A stretch of DNA of 64,000 bases. It comes from Sesamum alatum. Taxonomy: Eukaryota > Streptophyta > Magnoliopsida > Lamiales > Pedaliaceae. Shown piece after piece: positions 54,431 to 64,000 of the stretch. A program made the position numbers and the translations under genes. Within the stretch, counting starts at the first letter, position 1, and the number at the start of each line of letters is the position of its first letter. The notes below the pieces were generated by a model. It did not search any database. It saw nothing but the letters and a program-made list of their open reading frames with translations, and was not told the DNA's origin. The stretch is from positions 23,616,383 through 23,680,382 of the forward strand of contig JACGWO010000005.1 in the NCBI GenBank assembly GCA_034509735.1. The letters run 5' to 3'.

Positions 54431-55642
54431 TAGGTTCATGGGAGCACAAAATATTGTCTTACTTATTTCTAGACTGAAATTATTTGATTAAGACATTTAG
54501 AACTGTTCTGAATTCATATATGCAGTTTTTTGGGATTAATTTTATGCATTTATTTTTCTATTATTTTGAAAATTAAACTTGGGGATTTCCTTAATAAGAA
54601 AAAAAAAAAGAAAAATCAAGAAAGTGGAAGCAAGCATGCAGCAGGCACTACTTGCCGGTCGGGCGCGCACATTAGGCGAGGCTTGCACCTGTGTAGGTAC
54701 TGGGAGTTGGCCTAGCATGCGTAGGGGCACCGGGCACATACGGGCGATTATGTGCGCTCGTGCACCAACAATGGAAAGTTTTGAAACAATTTTCATTTCC
54801 AGACTTTTTGTTCCATTTTCTTGGATTTCATGACATTGTTGAATGTGAACATTTTAATTGTTAAGAAATGGTGGCTTTTTCAGAACGAGCATGTCACAAT
54901 TGTATGAAATGATCAAATTTTTCCAGAAATTGAATTTTTCGTAATTAAGTTTTTAATATATGAAAAATTCATAAAAAATAATTTAAGAGGCGTTCTAAAA
55001 ATTTATTTGCCATTTATGGATTAACTTTTGAAGTAGATCCAAAAACGTCAATTTTCAAACAAACATTCGGGGACAGCCAACAGGCCATGTCCCCAATGCC
55101 CTGTAGTGCAGGCAACCGACATTATTTTGAAAGGTCTAGAAAATTATTTTCTTTTTATTAGATTAATCCCAAAATTGCATGTATGAGTCTCAATCGACTT
55201 GCATGTTTATTTACATCACTTTCATGAGATGAATGAATGTATGGGATTATTATGGAGCCTTGACGAATGTAAGTGGATGCATTAAATTATGTTGTTTGAT
55301 TTTTAGTGTTGTTTCGCAATTAAAATGAGACATGTGTGTCTCGCCTCTCTGATTTTTAACTCTGATTGTAATTTTTATCTACAACCAAATCAACTCCCCT
55401 TTTGACTTGTTCCAAGGTTTTTATTTTTAATTTGTAAAGAGAGTAGAATTTAGGAATGGCGAGGCAAACGGTACAAGAAGACAATGTAATTACCATGGAA
55501 GCATGGCATGAAGGCCCATGAATGTATGTGATACATTTATGTAATAGATAGGTTCTTATCTACGTTCATTTTAATTGTTCACCCTAGACTGACCAAAAGA
55601 TCCATGATAGCTCTAAGGGGTCGCATAGGATTGTTGAGGCAA
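54431..55642 (+). other. Leader of element G
   Basis: No gene. A GC-rich stretch at 54640-54770 starts about 220 nt after the primer site, as in the other leaders, though shorter and weaker. The phrase 'gaccaaaagatccatgatagctctaaggggtcgcatagga' (about 55590-55630) corresponds to 'gaccatag.tc.act..gg.ctcagtggg' in the other leaders. It ends where the 3' LTR fragment begins, so the CACGA-N-TCGTG region is deleted. Confidence 0.65.
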
Positions 55643-56343
55643 TAAAGTTGATGAGGAAAAGGATGGAGAATTAGTTGCGGTGAAAAATAAATACTTAATG
55701 ATTAAGTAAATGAGTTTGAATTAGTAGGACTCTAATTCAAACTCCACCACACAAACTAACCCTTCTAGATGAAGGATTCCATCCCTACAAAAAGGGATGG
55801 AGATGGCCGTTCATACACACTTCGAAGAAGCCAAAAATCAGCCCCTCTTCTGTTCTCTTCTTCTCTCAATTAAATATTTTCTAGGATTTTACTATTATCA
55901 CATATTTTAAATTGTCATCTTGCTCTAATTAATTGAATTGAAGGTGAAAATTCTACACTAAAATATATACAATTAGATTGTGTTAGGCATCTTATTTTTG
56001 AGTGAGTTAGAAGTTAGGGTTTGAAATCCACTAGCATAGATACAAATGCCAGTGGGCATCCAAGGTGTGGATAAAGTTAGAGGAGCGACGCTTGGGGCTC
56101 TGTGAATCTAAGACAGCCATATTCGTGTTGGGATAACAGTTTGAAGCATTTTAGTTACATCTACAACGGCAAAAGTGCAAAAAGGTATTAATCTGTTAAA
56201 CCCTTTTGCCCTTAATTTGTGTTCTCACACATGATTCCATTCAACGATTGGTCAAAGTTTTTATGCATAAGTTGGATGCATGTTTAATTATGAATTACAT
56301 TTTAAATTTTCGCTACACCTCCCTACCCATATCGGACCTAGCA
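55643..56343 (+). repeat. 3' LTR of element G, last 701 bp
   Basis: Aligns with 53739-54417 throughout (for example 'cacttcgaagaagccaaaaat' and 'gtgcaaaaaggtattaat'), then ends CCTAGCA before CAACA. The two copies differ at many sites, so the element is not recent. Confidence 0.85.
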
Positions 56344-56348
56344 CAACA

Positions 56349-57535
56349 CACCTTTAGTTCAACCAATTCCACAGGCCCCTCTTCCTTCCATCTGCATTGC
56401 CCCCATCCCAAACATGACCCCTTGCTATCTTTAATTATATAGTGTGCCCCATAGTTGTTGTCTCCCGAAAGATAGCCCTATCAAAGTTAATGTTCACTAC
56501 GCTATCCTTCAACACTCGCTGCCAACTAACAACACTTCGCTCTGTTCGCTCTTCCTTAATCTGGTCAGGTAGTGGGAGATCAGCTCTTCAGTGTTAATGA
56601 AATGGTTGGCTTAGGAGATCAGCTCTTTGGTGTTTAAATTATGACTCTCAAACATAATTTTTTTCTACTCCACCATGACAACCAATAGATAACCAAGAAT
56701 AGAGAAAGTTCCTGACCATCTAGCGAGGCATGTACGCTCCTCATCCACTTTTTAATAACAGAATAGGAGCAAGATGTTACTTGCCAAGGTAGCAAGGAAA
56801 GCACCGAAATCTGCCATGTATAGTGAATGAGAATATGCACCACTTCCTCATGCACCTCTAAGCACCTCGAGAAACCCTCAGTTATTGGAATCCCTCTGTG
56901 TCATAGATTTGCTGTTGTGGGAAACGCATTATGGAAATTTTTCTAAGCAAACAATTAAACCTTCAGGGCACTTTGGCATTCCAAAAAAAAGCTCCAATTT
57001 GCTTCAAAATTCAGAGTCACACTCGACATGACCAACATGCCAACTGATGCAATTATGTCAGTCATATACAATAATAAGAAGTCTTTATTTTCAAGTCTTC
57101 CAAGACGTTTCGGTAAGATACAGTCCACATCCATACCTATCAATTCCTCTTGGATCATTTCTCCATTCCACTCTCCATCTCCATCTGCTAAGGGGGTGTC
57201 GATTGTGGTGCCGATTGGTAACGTCTCGAGAACGATACGAACTGAAATGTTGAGGGGCGTGGTACGCACTGGTCTTCACATCTTTTACCCAAGCCTATCT
57301 AGCACTAAGACCTTGAGCTGCCATCATAATATCTCTAGCTTCGAGAATGTTCTTCCATGTTGATGAAACATGAGAGACAACATAAACATAAAATATATTC
57401 AATTCTGGGGAAGTATTTATGTTGCATAATTTGACTCAACAAATAGTTTGGAGTGGTCACATTTCGAACTATGCAATATGTTGCACAACAGGTGTACCAT
57501 CTATAGGGCAACCTATTTATAATTAGGCGAAATTG
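56349..57535 (-). pseudogene. LINE reverse transcriptase end, zf-RVT and RNase H start
   Basis: Minus strand, from high to low: NYLLSQIMQHKYFPRIEY (end of RT, about 57460), DGDGEWNGEMIQEEL and LGRLENKDFLL (zf-RVT approach, about 57200-57080), LFA then NALPTTANL-like (about 56930), HEEVVHILIHY where the zinc-binding Cys after HILIH is Tyr (about 56840), then INFDRAIFRE (RNase H start, about 56480). Several frameshifts and stops. The protein would reverse-transcribe and insert the LINE. Confidence 0.75.
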
Positions 57536-58207
57536 CACTTTTTGTCCCATAGGCTAGAGGACATTGAAATTTTAGTCCCGCACTTTACGGGGATAACAAA
57601 GTAGGTTCCATAACTTTTAGGGACAATTGCATAATACCCGCTATATTTTCGTTTATATGCAAAAAATCCCCCTATACTTTCAAAATAGGAAAAAAAAAAA
57701 ATATGTTATTTTAAAATAAACATACTCCCACTTTCATCCCTCAAGGTTAAAAGCATTAAACTTTTGTTAGATTTCACACTTTGCCCTTTTTACTCTCAAA
57801 GTATTCGGTAACTTTTTCATTTTTTACGTTACACACACACACACACAGAGAGAGAGACTGACTATGTTTCAAAATTTTAACTAATTAAGTATCTGATTTG
57901 TTGCATTTTTTGTTAAAATCAACCAAAATTAATCCATTCAAATAGTTTATTGATGAAAGAAGAGTGATGTGTTGAAGATATTGTTGTTTTGTTGAAATAT
58001 CTGGGGCTAGAAGTAATAAGGTATTATGGTAAAGAGGATTCCATATATTCTTTAGAATTTTTGATGTTTCAGTGTTTAGAAGCTAAGTATTTAGCTCTAA
58101 TTTTCTTATTTTGTACTTATTTTTTTTTCGGCAAAGCACTGCATCTCTGGGTTTTTGGGTCTAAATAACACATCACAAAAAGGTATGGTCTCCTTTTGAT
58201 TATGATC
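57536..58207. other. Repeat end and AT-rich sequence, no gene
   Basis: Begins GGCGAAATTGCACTTTTTG, then 'tcccatag', similar in style to the ends of the two Mutator-type miniature elements but with no matching right end or duplication found. A (CA)n(GA)n microsatellite lies at about 57831-57858. No coding sequence recognised. Confidence 0.4.
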
Positions 58208-60414
58208 TATTAAAATAGGTGACCAGAAAGCCAATTGGATTGGCGGTTTTGGAAACTATTCGTCAATCTTTATTACAGCAATATTATCCTGATGAATAGA
58301 GTAAGTATTCATCAATGGCACTGTGTTTCTTGTGCTTACTTCTAACTTTGAACGACATTTCAACACCACAACAAATGCCCACAGACCAATTGGATAACCC
58401 ATGCAGTTGGGTTGCACATTGGAAGGCGGCTATGAAACCAACTACTGAGGGTTGGTCTGAAATGTTCCAAGTCGAGGACCTCGAGACTGGGCATCAAGCG
58501 TCCTACTGAGACTTGCACTAAATATTGCATTCACTAGGTGAGTGCCGAGTTTCATCGGCTACAGACGAAGGTCTTCTATGCAATTTTAGTTGGATTAGTT
58601 GGCAAGGTGGTCGACTGACTGAATTGACTCGCGGGAATCGTCATATAAAGGCCTTAGAGGCTTGATCGGTATAACTGAAATTCCCGGTTTCGATAGTATG
58701 GGATTAGTCCTCGGACTTGAGGAATCATGATAGTCACGTGCATACAAAGACTGTATCTCGGATCTAGAGAGAGGTGATCATTCTGTAAGATAGTCATTAT
58801 AAGCCTTATCTAGTCAGTTGGACTATGTAGCAAGGACGGTGGATTCCAAGATAGGATATATACCCCGTCAGTATATGACGATGATGTCTCCTATGCGCTC
58901 TGAGATAGTTTAGACTCTGAAAGTCTATGGCCATAGAAATTGATTGAGTAGGAAAGGGTATCCTACGTCGATCGATAGACTAAATGCATCTCGAGTATTA
59001 AGCATAGACACCTAGTCAAGGATGGAAACTGACGCCCAATTCCATACCCTAGACTAAGAAAGGGAGACGGTCAACAGTAAGACCATACACATACAGAATC
59101 GGCGCCTAAATGTTCACGCCAACATTCACCTAGTCTCTAGTGCCATGGGCCGTTACCAGACGACCACCCATGGTGACAGGCTCCTGTTGGACACGAGCCC
59201 AAGTCTAGCTAAGGGTGAACCTAAAGGGTCACACACAAATCACCGAGAAGGTGAAGGAATTGACTTGGAGTCAAGTTCAGAGGATGATAAGTAATTGGAT
59301 TACTTATGGAATTCTCCATTGGATGGACGGGTCGATATTGTATCGGGCCATGTTTTTATCGGTAAATAGTATTTATCGATTAAGTAGAGAATCAAAGCTT
59401 GGATCTTTTAACTAGATTAAAGATTAATGGGAATTATTTAATTAGACCATGAATTAAATAGGATTTAATTCTTGGGCTTATTGTAATTGGATTACAATAA
59501 AATCTGGTCCATTAAATCTTGACCGAAGAGAGGTGTTAATTGCACTTTTGGAATTAGAAGAAGTTGGACTTCTTCTAAAAGGGGATGGCCGAAAATTACT
59601 TCTTTTGGAAACACTAAAGTTGGCCATGAAGGCTTGTGATGACAAGTTGACTTGTCTCTTTTGGAAAGAAACAAATCAATTCCAATCAAGCCTCTTTCAC
59701 ATGGTATGATTAAATCATACCTTATGAAATAGTAGGCTTGATTGATGATTCATGGGGATTGATTGGAATGTATCTAGACATCCTTGGATGAACCTAGACA
59801 CATTCGAATAATCACATTAATAAAGTATATATATGTGTATATACTATCATCAAAGACAAAAGTTTTATTATTTAACTTTTTCTAGGAAAAAGAAGAACAC
59901 TCTCTACATACTCTCTCAAGCCATTTTCGGCCCCTCTCTCTACTCTCTAAATCATTGTTGTTGCTTCATTGATCTAGGATCAATTGAAGAACAAAGTAAG
60001 ATAAAAAAGGAACACTAATTTGATACTGTAATCCCTTCTTTGATTTCATCCTCTAGATCCATTTTTTTCTAGCAAGAAAAATGAGATCTCCGCCGGTGTG
60101 GTGTGAACTACGTTAGAGGGTCTCTACGTTGAGGCCTGGCATAGATGAATGTCAAAAGGAGATCAACGCGTGTAGCCGATCAGAGTAGAAAATGAGAAAG
60201 TTATTTTACGTTTATGTTCTTGTTTTTTCCTCTTTTATTCCATAGCCATGATCACTTAATTGCTATATATATGTTTCTATTACGCGTTTATACACCGATA
60301 GCCCGGGAACCTTCAAGGGCACACCCATTGAACGCAATTTAAATTCTTTTATTCCGCACATTTTTATCTCCACTGCACTTCCTCCGCGTTCCCGGGCCGA
60401 TCTGCTTTCCTTCA
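58208..60414 (+). repeat. 5' LTR of copia element F (2207 bp)
   Basis: Starts TATTAAAATAGGTGACC (TG mutated to TA) and ends TTCCTTCA, followed by AA and the primer site. CGAGGACCTCG at 58473-58483 (offset 265) and core block at 59125 (offset 917). Close to the subfamily of element 1. Left flank is TGATC; the right flank is outside the window. Confidence 0.85.
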
Positions 60415-60416
60415 AA

Positions 60417-60428
60417 TGGTATCAGAAC
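60417..60428 (+). other. Primer binding site, element F
   Basis: TGGTATCAGAAC, one base from the consensus, two bases after the LTR end. Confidence 0.85.
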
Positions 60429-62514
60429 CCGGATTAGTGGTTGTATATGGCTATGGCTTACATGTTTTACGTGTGTAAGCATGTTCAACGTGTTTACATC
60501 GACTTTAAAAGCACGTGTTTATTGCTTTTAATTTTAATATTATTTGTTGAAATTTGCATGTTTAATTATGTTGATTAATCATGGATATTTGCGTGATTTT
60601 AGAAAATTAGATTTTTTGAAATATGGGTATTTATTTCAGTTTTTTATGTGCAGAATAAATTAAAAAAAAAATTACAGCAGCAGCCGCTGCCGGTTGGCAT
60701 CAGGCTGTCTACTGCCACGCGCAGCCAGGGTGCGCACGAGACAGCCGCGCGTGCCTAGCGCTGCCAGCCTCGCGCGCCTGCGCACACATGAGCACTTGAC
60801 GTCCGTGAGCGCTAGGCGCGCGCGCGGCCGGCAGAACGACTGGGCCGTTTTTTCGCCGTTCTTCTGGAAAATTTGATTTTCTGGTATTCTGCATATTTTT
60901 TCTGAAATATTTAATTTATGGCTGATTTAATTTTAGTTGAGAATGATTTTGCCTAAAACTAAATTGCCTAAGATTATTTTGGAAATGGTTTCCGAACAAA
61001 AAAAAAAATGTATGGGTTGTACAAGATTTCTAATATCCATTTTTTATATGTATTTTTCTGAATTTAATTATGTTATGAAATGATATTGGATATCATTGAT
61101 TTAATACATGATTTGTATTATTTGGAGCATGATTATATTGGATATGTAATTATGTTGTGTTTTGTTAATTGGATTAACGAGTGATGATCACGAAGCCCTT
61201 GACTTGTGCATGATATTAAATTCTTTTTTGGGTGGGGCCTGCGTACCTCTTGTTTTGGGATTATTATCTCCCACTTTCGCCTCATGATGTTAAGGCTTGT
61301 CTTTTTTCCTTTTATTTTTCATGTATTCTATTTCTCTTGTAATGAAAGTAGTTAGGAATTTTTTAGTGATGTTTTACATTTTATGTAAAATAAGGTAAGC
61401 CCACGGAGAAAAAGAGGCCTTTGGATGGAGGCCCAAGGTGAGAAAACAAGGCGACGAGTATGACCCATTGGCATGACATTGGGTTAATTTGTTGTAATAG
61501 CATAGGACCACCCTAGACAGACCATAGACTCACTGCGGACTCAGTGGGTGGCATAGGTTGGGCTCGTGATCATCCAACAGGGGTATGCTAGGTTTACTTG
61601 CATGCGATGCATTTATTTAAATGTTTTATAATATTGAATATTTACGAATGCAAAATATTAATGTGATGAGTCTCGGTCAATAATTTTCAACTCTCACTTT
61701 GTAGGACCAAGTTAAAATGTTAGGCCCACAATGGACTTGGATCAAAATGATTTTTGATCCGTTCAAGCCTTCCATCTACGGCATTGTGGTGAGAAAGCTA
61801 CCCAGATGTGGTTTCACAAGTCGTGGCACATTTAAAAGGGAGAAAAACTACACCATTGTTGTGAACAAAGAAATATGCTCATTGTTTCCCTGTCTCACGA
61901 GTCGTGGGGGACGACAGTTGAGGTATGATTTGGTTGATGGGTCGGGCCTAACATCAAGTTAAAATATTAGGCCCACGATGGACTTGAGTCAATTGGTTTG
62001 ATCTCTCCAAGCCTTCCATCCATAGCAATGTAATGAGGAAGTTACCGCTACCCAAATATGGTCTCACGAGTCGTGGCACATTTTGAATAGAGAAAAGTTG
62101 CACCATTGTTGTGAACAAAGAGTACGCTCACTGTTTCTCTGTCTCACGAGTCGTGGGGGGCGATAGTTGAGGTATGATTTGGTTGATGGGTTGGGCCTAA
62201 CATCAAGTAGCATGATTCGCTTGGAGTCCTCGGGATCATGTGAAGAGGTGAGGCAGAATATCTTGGGAATCTCATTGGATGAGAATGGTATTAGATACCT
62301 CCCACAAGGCTTTTCCTATGTGAATCGTAAAAGCGGGGCATGGAGAATTGTGCTTGTGGATCCCAAGCCCACTAGGAAATAGTTTCCTGAAACACCATTT
62401 GAGAGTGATGGGCTTTCGTAGAATTAGTGAGAGGGGTTAATGACTAAAGGACCAAGTCTTAACTTGAACATAATATTGTTATAATCTACTGAATGTTTTT
62501 TTGTTTAATTGTCG
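60429..62514 (+). other. Leader of copia element F
   Basis: About 2.1 kb. GC island at 60675-60850; AT-rich middle; then a 247-bp segment present twice in tandem (61709-61955 and 61956-62204). Each copy carries the pair of near-palindromes: CACAAGTCGTG (61815) with CACGAGTCGTG (61896), and CACGAGTCGTG (62065) with CACGAGTCGTG (62145). No coding sequence. Confidence 0.75.
61709..62204 (+). repeat. Tandem duplication of 247-249 bp in leader F
   Basis: Both copies start AAGTTAAAATRTTAGGCCCAC and end in 'gggcctaacatc'. They are clearly alike along their length but differ at many positions, so the duplication is old. Elements 1 and 2 have the segment once. Confidence 0.85.
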
Positions 62515-63360
62515 ATGTCTAAGGATCCACTAACCATTATACTTGAGACTAATAAGTCTAATGGAATGAATTACCACGCCTGGCTGTGAAATCTTAAGAT
62601 GGTTTTAGATTTCAAATAACCAGACTCATATTTTGGATAAGGTTTTTCCTCAGACCTTGTTGGAAGGGTCATCGCTCAAAGAATGTTTGACGTTCAAGAA
62701 GAGGCTTGATGACAACTGGAAGGCCCGCAGCATCATACTGGCATCCATGGATAATGAGATCCAAAAGCAGTATGATAGGCTGGAGGATTTTGGCTCGATG
62801 ATGCTTCGATTGCAGCAAGTCTATGCGGTCCCAAACTGGCATGTTAGATATGTTGCAACGAAGGCATTCTTCGGAGCAAAGATGATAGAAGGATCGTCGG
62901 TACAAGAGCATGGAGTGATGATGCTATCCCTTGTGGAAAAGCTCAAAGAACTTCAAGCTGATCTCGAAAGAGAGATGTACATCGACGTGATCCTTCAGTC
63001 TCTTTTTCCCTCACTTGACCTATTTATAGTCAACTACAACAAGAATGACCTTGAGAAAGACCTTCATGAGTTGATAAAAAATGTTGGTCTAGTACGAGAC
63101 AATGATTGAAAAATCTGCGCCGACGGTGCTAGTGAGGGGGCTTCGACATCCAAAGCGGAAGGCAAGGGTGCCGAGCGCAGAAAGAGGAAGAAGGCTCAGA
63201 CAACATCAGCCACTGCCAGCATTTTGACTGCTCCGGTTACACTGCTGGGCAGGGTAAAGGAAAGAGGAAAAGGGTTCAACAACCAGAGGTTCCAAACGAT
63301 GTTTGCATTGACTGCGAGAAAAGGGACATTGGAAGACGGAGTTTCCTAAAGCCCATCTCC
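62515..63360 (+). pseudogene. Copia element F gag, broken
   Basis: ATG at 62515 opens MSKDPLTIILETNKSNG. A TGA follows near 62587 and a frameshift near 62615. The frame from 62633 to 63109 is open for 158 codons (RSIILASMDNEIQKQYDRL, VYAVPNWHVRYVATKAFFG, MMLSLVEKLKELQADL). After a shift near 63095 the basic C-terminus and a damaged zinc knuckle (CIDCEKR, then in another frame the HW motif; about 63303-63345) follow. Confidence 0.8.
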
Positions 63361-64000
63361 AATAAAGGTGACATTGGAATTGAGTATCAACATGATCGTT
63401 GTTCTGTTCTTTGCTGCTGGATACTAGTCGTTCATAACCTGTGAATGGTTCGCAGGTGATGATAAGAAATAGAAAGCTAAGACAGACGATCCTAAGGTGT
63501 AGCAATGGCGAAACTGATGCTGCAAAGACTAAGGACTAGTTAGGCTTAGTTGTGATCATGTTAAGATTGTGTCTGTGGTAATTATGTAACCTAGCATGAT
63601 CAAAATATGTTCCATTTATTGTTGGACAATTGTGGATAACATAATTTTATCGACAAAATTGCTTTTATTTGACAAAGAATGGCGATTCTTGTCTGTTAGG
63701 TTTGGTACATAAACATTTGACACTGTCCCATAATTGGATTATGAGTACTCTAAAACAAATGACTAAAAATGGATACAATCAAGATGAACTTACGGATTTG
63801 GCATCCATGGCTAGGTCAGTTTCCTTCAGTTAAGGATGAGAAAGTTGGAAGATCCAAAAAGTCTAGCAATAGATGATTTGGATTTGCTAGCTTGCAAATC
63901 TTCTCTGAGAAGGAAAGACTAAAGAGGCATTTTGTTAGATAAAGTGGGCTTGCCGATAGTCTATTGGGTGGATCCAAAAAGACCTCTATGGATTACTGAA
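63361..64000 (+). pseudogene. Copia element F protease and integrase start, broken
   Basis: The protease active site is reduced to LLLDTS near 63416, where other copies read WVLDTG, and the frame ends soon after. About 63793-63960 is the GAG-pre-integrase remnant (RIWHPWLG, then in pieces LACKSSLRRK-like). The integrase core should follow beyond the window. All frames are short. Confidence 0.65.

Larger units (their letters stand above)
52264..56343 (+). mobile_element. Copia-like element 'G', internal region deleted
   Basis: A full 5' LTR (52264-54417), primer site and leader of about 1.2 kb are joined directly to the last 700 bp of the 3' LTR (55643-56343). Gag, pol and the first two thirds of the 3' LTR are absent. 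The outer ends are intact: a perfect 5-bp duplication CAACA flanks it (52259-52263 and 56344-56348). It lies in the RNase H of the LINE. Its LTRs belong to a more distant family than the other copia LTRs here but share the core block and the leader layout. Confidence 0.9.
51491..57535 (-). mobile_element. LINE retrotransposon, 5'-truncated, with two nested insertions
   Basis: On the minus strand a non-LTR element ends with a short oligo(A) (T8 at 51491-51498 on plus). Its coding remnants occupy 57535-56349, 52263-52152 and 51706-51538, always in the order expected for RT end, zf-RVT, RNase H. The gaps are exactly filled by a copia element (52264-56343, duplication CAACA) and a Mutator-type miniature element (51717-52141, duplication ACGTCTTGCA). 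The upstream end lies at or beyond 57535, where another repeat begins. Confidence 0.85.
58208..64000 (+). mobile_element. Copia element 'F', 5' part, runs off the window
   Basis: 5' LTR (58208-60414), primer site, leader, gag, protease remnant and start of integrase; the rest lies beyond 64000. It has the same order and spacing as elements 1 and 2. Coding parts are badly decayed. Confidence 0.85.

Noticed and set aside
57028..57363. Plus-strand 111-codon frame (MTNMPTDAIMSV...)
   Set aside because: It is the shadow of a LINE zf-RVT region on the minus strand, which has the recognisable motifs.
1..64000. tRNA genes, rRNA genes, CRISPR arrays or bacterial operons
   Set aside because: None seen. 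The TGGTATCAGAGC-type sequences are tRNA-complementary primer sites of retrotransposons, not tRNA genes, and the genome is a plant's.

Overview
The window is plant nuclear DNA, probably from an angiosperm; I cannot name the species. Nothing in it looks like an intact, expressible gene. Almost all of it is nested transposable elements plus a few broken pieces of host genes. The signs are Ty1/copia and Ty3/gypsy LTR retrotransposons with initiator-Met-tRNA-type primer sites, a BED/hAT transposon, Mutator-like and hAT-like miniature elements, a LINE with an RNase H domain, and intron-containing fragments resembling plant PDR/ABCG and CSN4 genes. Nearly every reading frame carries stops and frameshifts, as expected for an old, silenced heterochromatic region.

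Layout. 1-6388: the 3' part of a Ty3/gypsy Tat-like element (gag end, protease, integrase, a repeat-rich spacer, a long reverse-strand ORF, a polypurine tract and a 1236-bp 3' LTR); its reverse transcriptase is missing. 6389-10707: a minus-strand copia copy (LTR, primer site, long leader, start of gag) that the gypsy element cuts off inside gag. 10708-12818: pieces of other gypsy elements. 12819-35204: one copia element ('element 1') with about 2.2-kb LTRs at both ends. It carries four insertions or rearrangements: a 3872-bp hAT transposon in its leader (8-bp target duplication CCAGCGTG), a 2018-bp solo LTR in its integrase (target duplication CAAAG), and a second copia internal region ('element 2', 24987-31233) from which nearly all of both LTRs has been lost. 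35205-35583: gypsy integrase remnant, the other flank of element 1. 35584-39395: the 3' part of a third copia element.

39396-47430 is the most host-like stretch. It holds relics of a Myb/SANT-like gene, a PDR/ABCG transporter (+ strand) and one exon of COP9 signalosome subunit 4 (- strand), then two small hAT-type elements with target duplications. 47431-51490 is an AT-rich repeat block containing a solo copia LTR (target duplication ATTAT) and a Mutator-type miniature element with a 9-bp duplication. 51491-57535 is a minus-strand LINE, split by a second Mutator-type miniature element and by a largely deleted copia element (52264-56343, target duplication CAACA). 58208-64000 is the 5' part of another copia copy running off the window.

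The copia family is the common thread: eight LTRs or large LTR copies and five leaders can be compared here. The leaders are unusually long (roughly 2 kb in four of five copies, ignoring insertions). All five contain a very GC-rich, CGCG-laden island about 210-260 nt after the primer site. The four long ones also carry a pair of near-palindromes CACGA-N-TCGTG 79-82 nt apart. All eight LTRs keep one core block 880-933 bp from their start. These conserved non-coding parts of otherwise decayed elements are the best candidates for undescribed functional signals.
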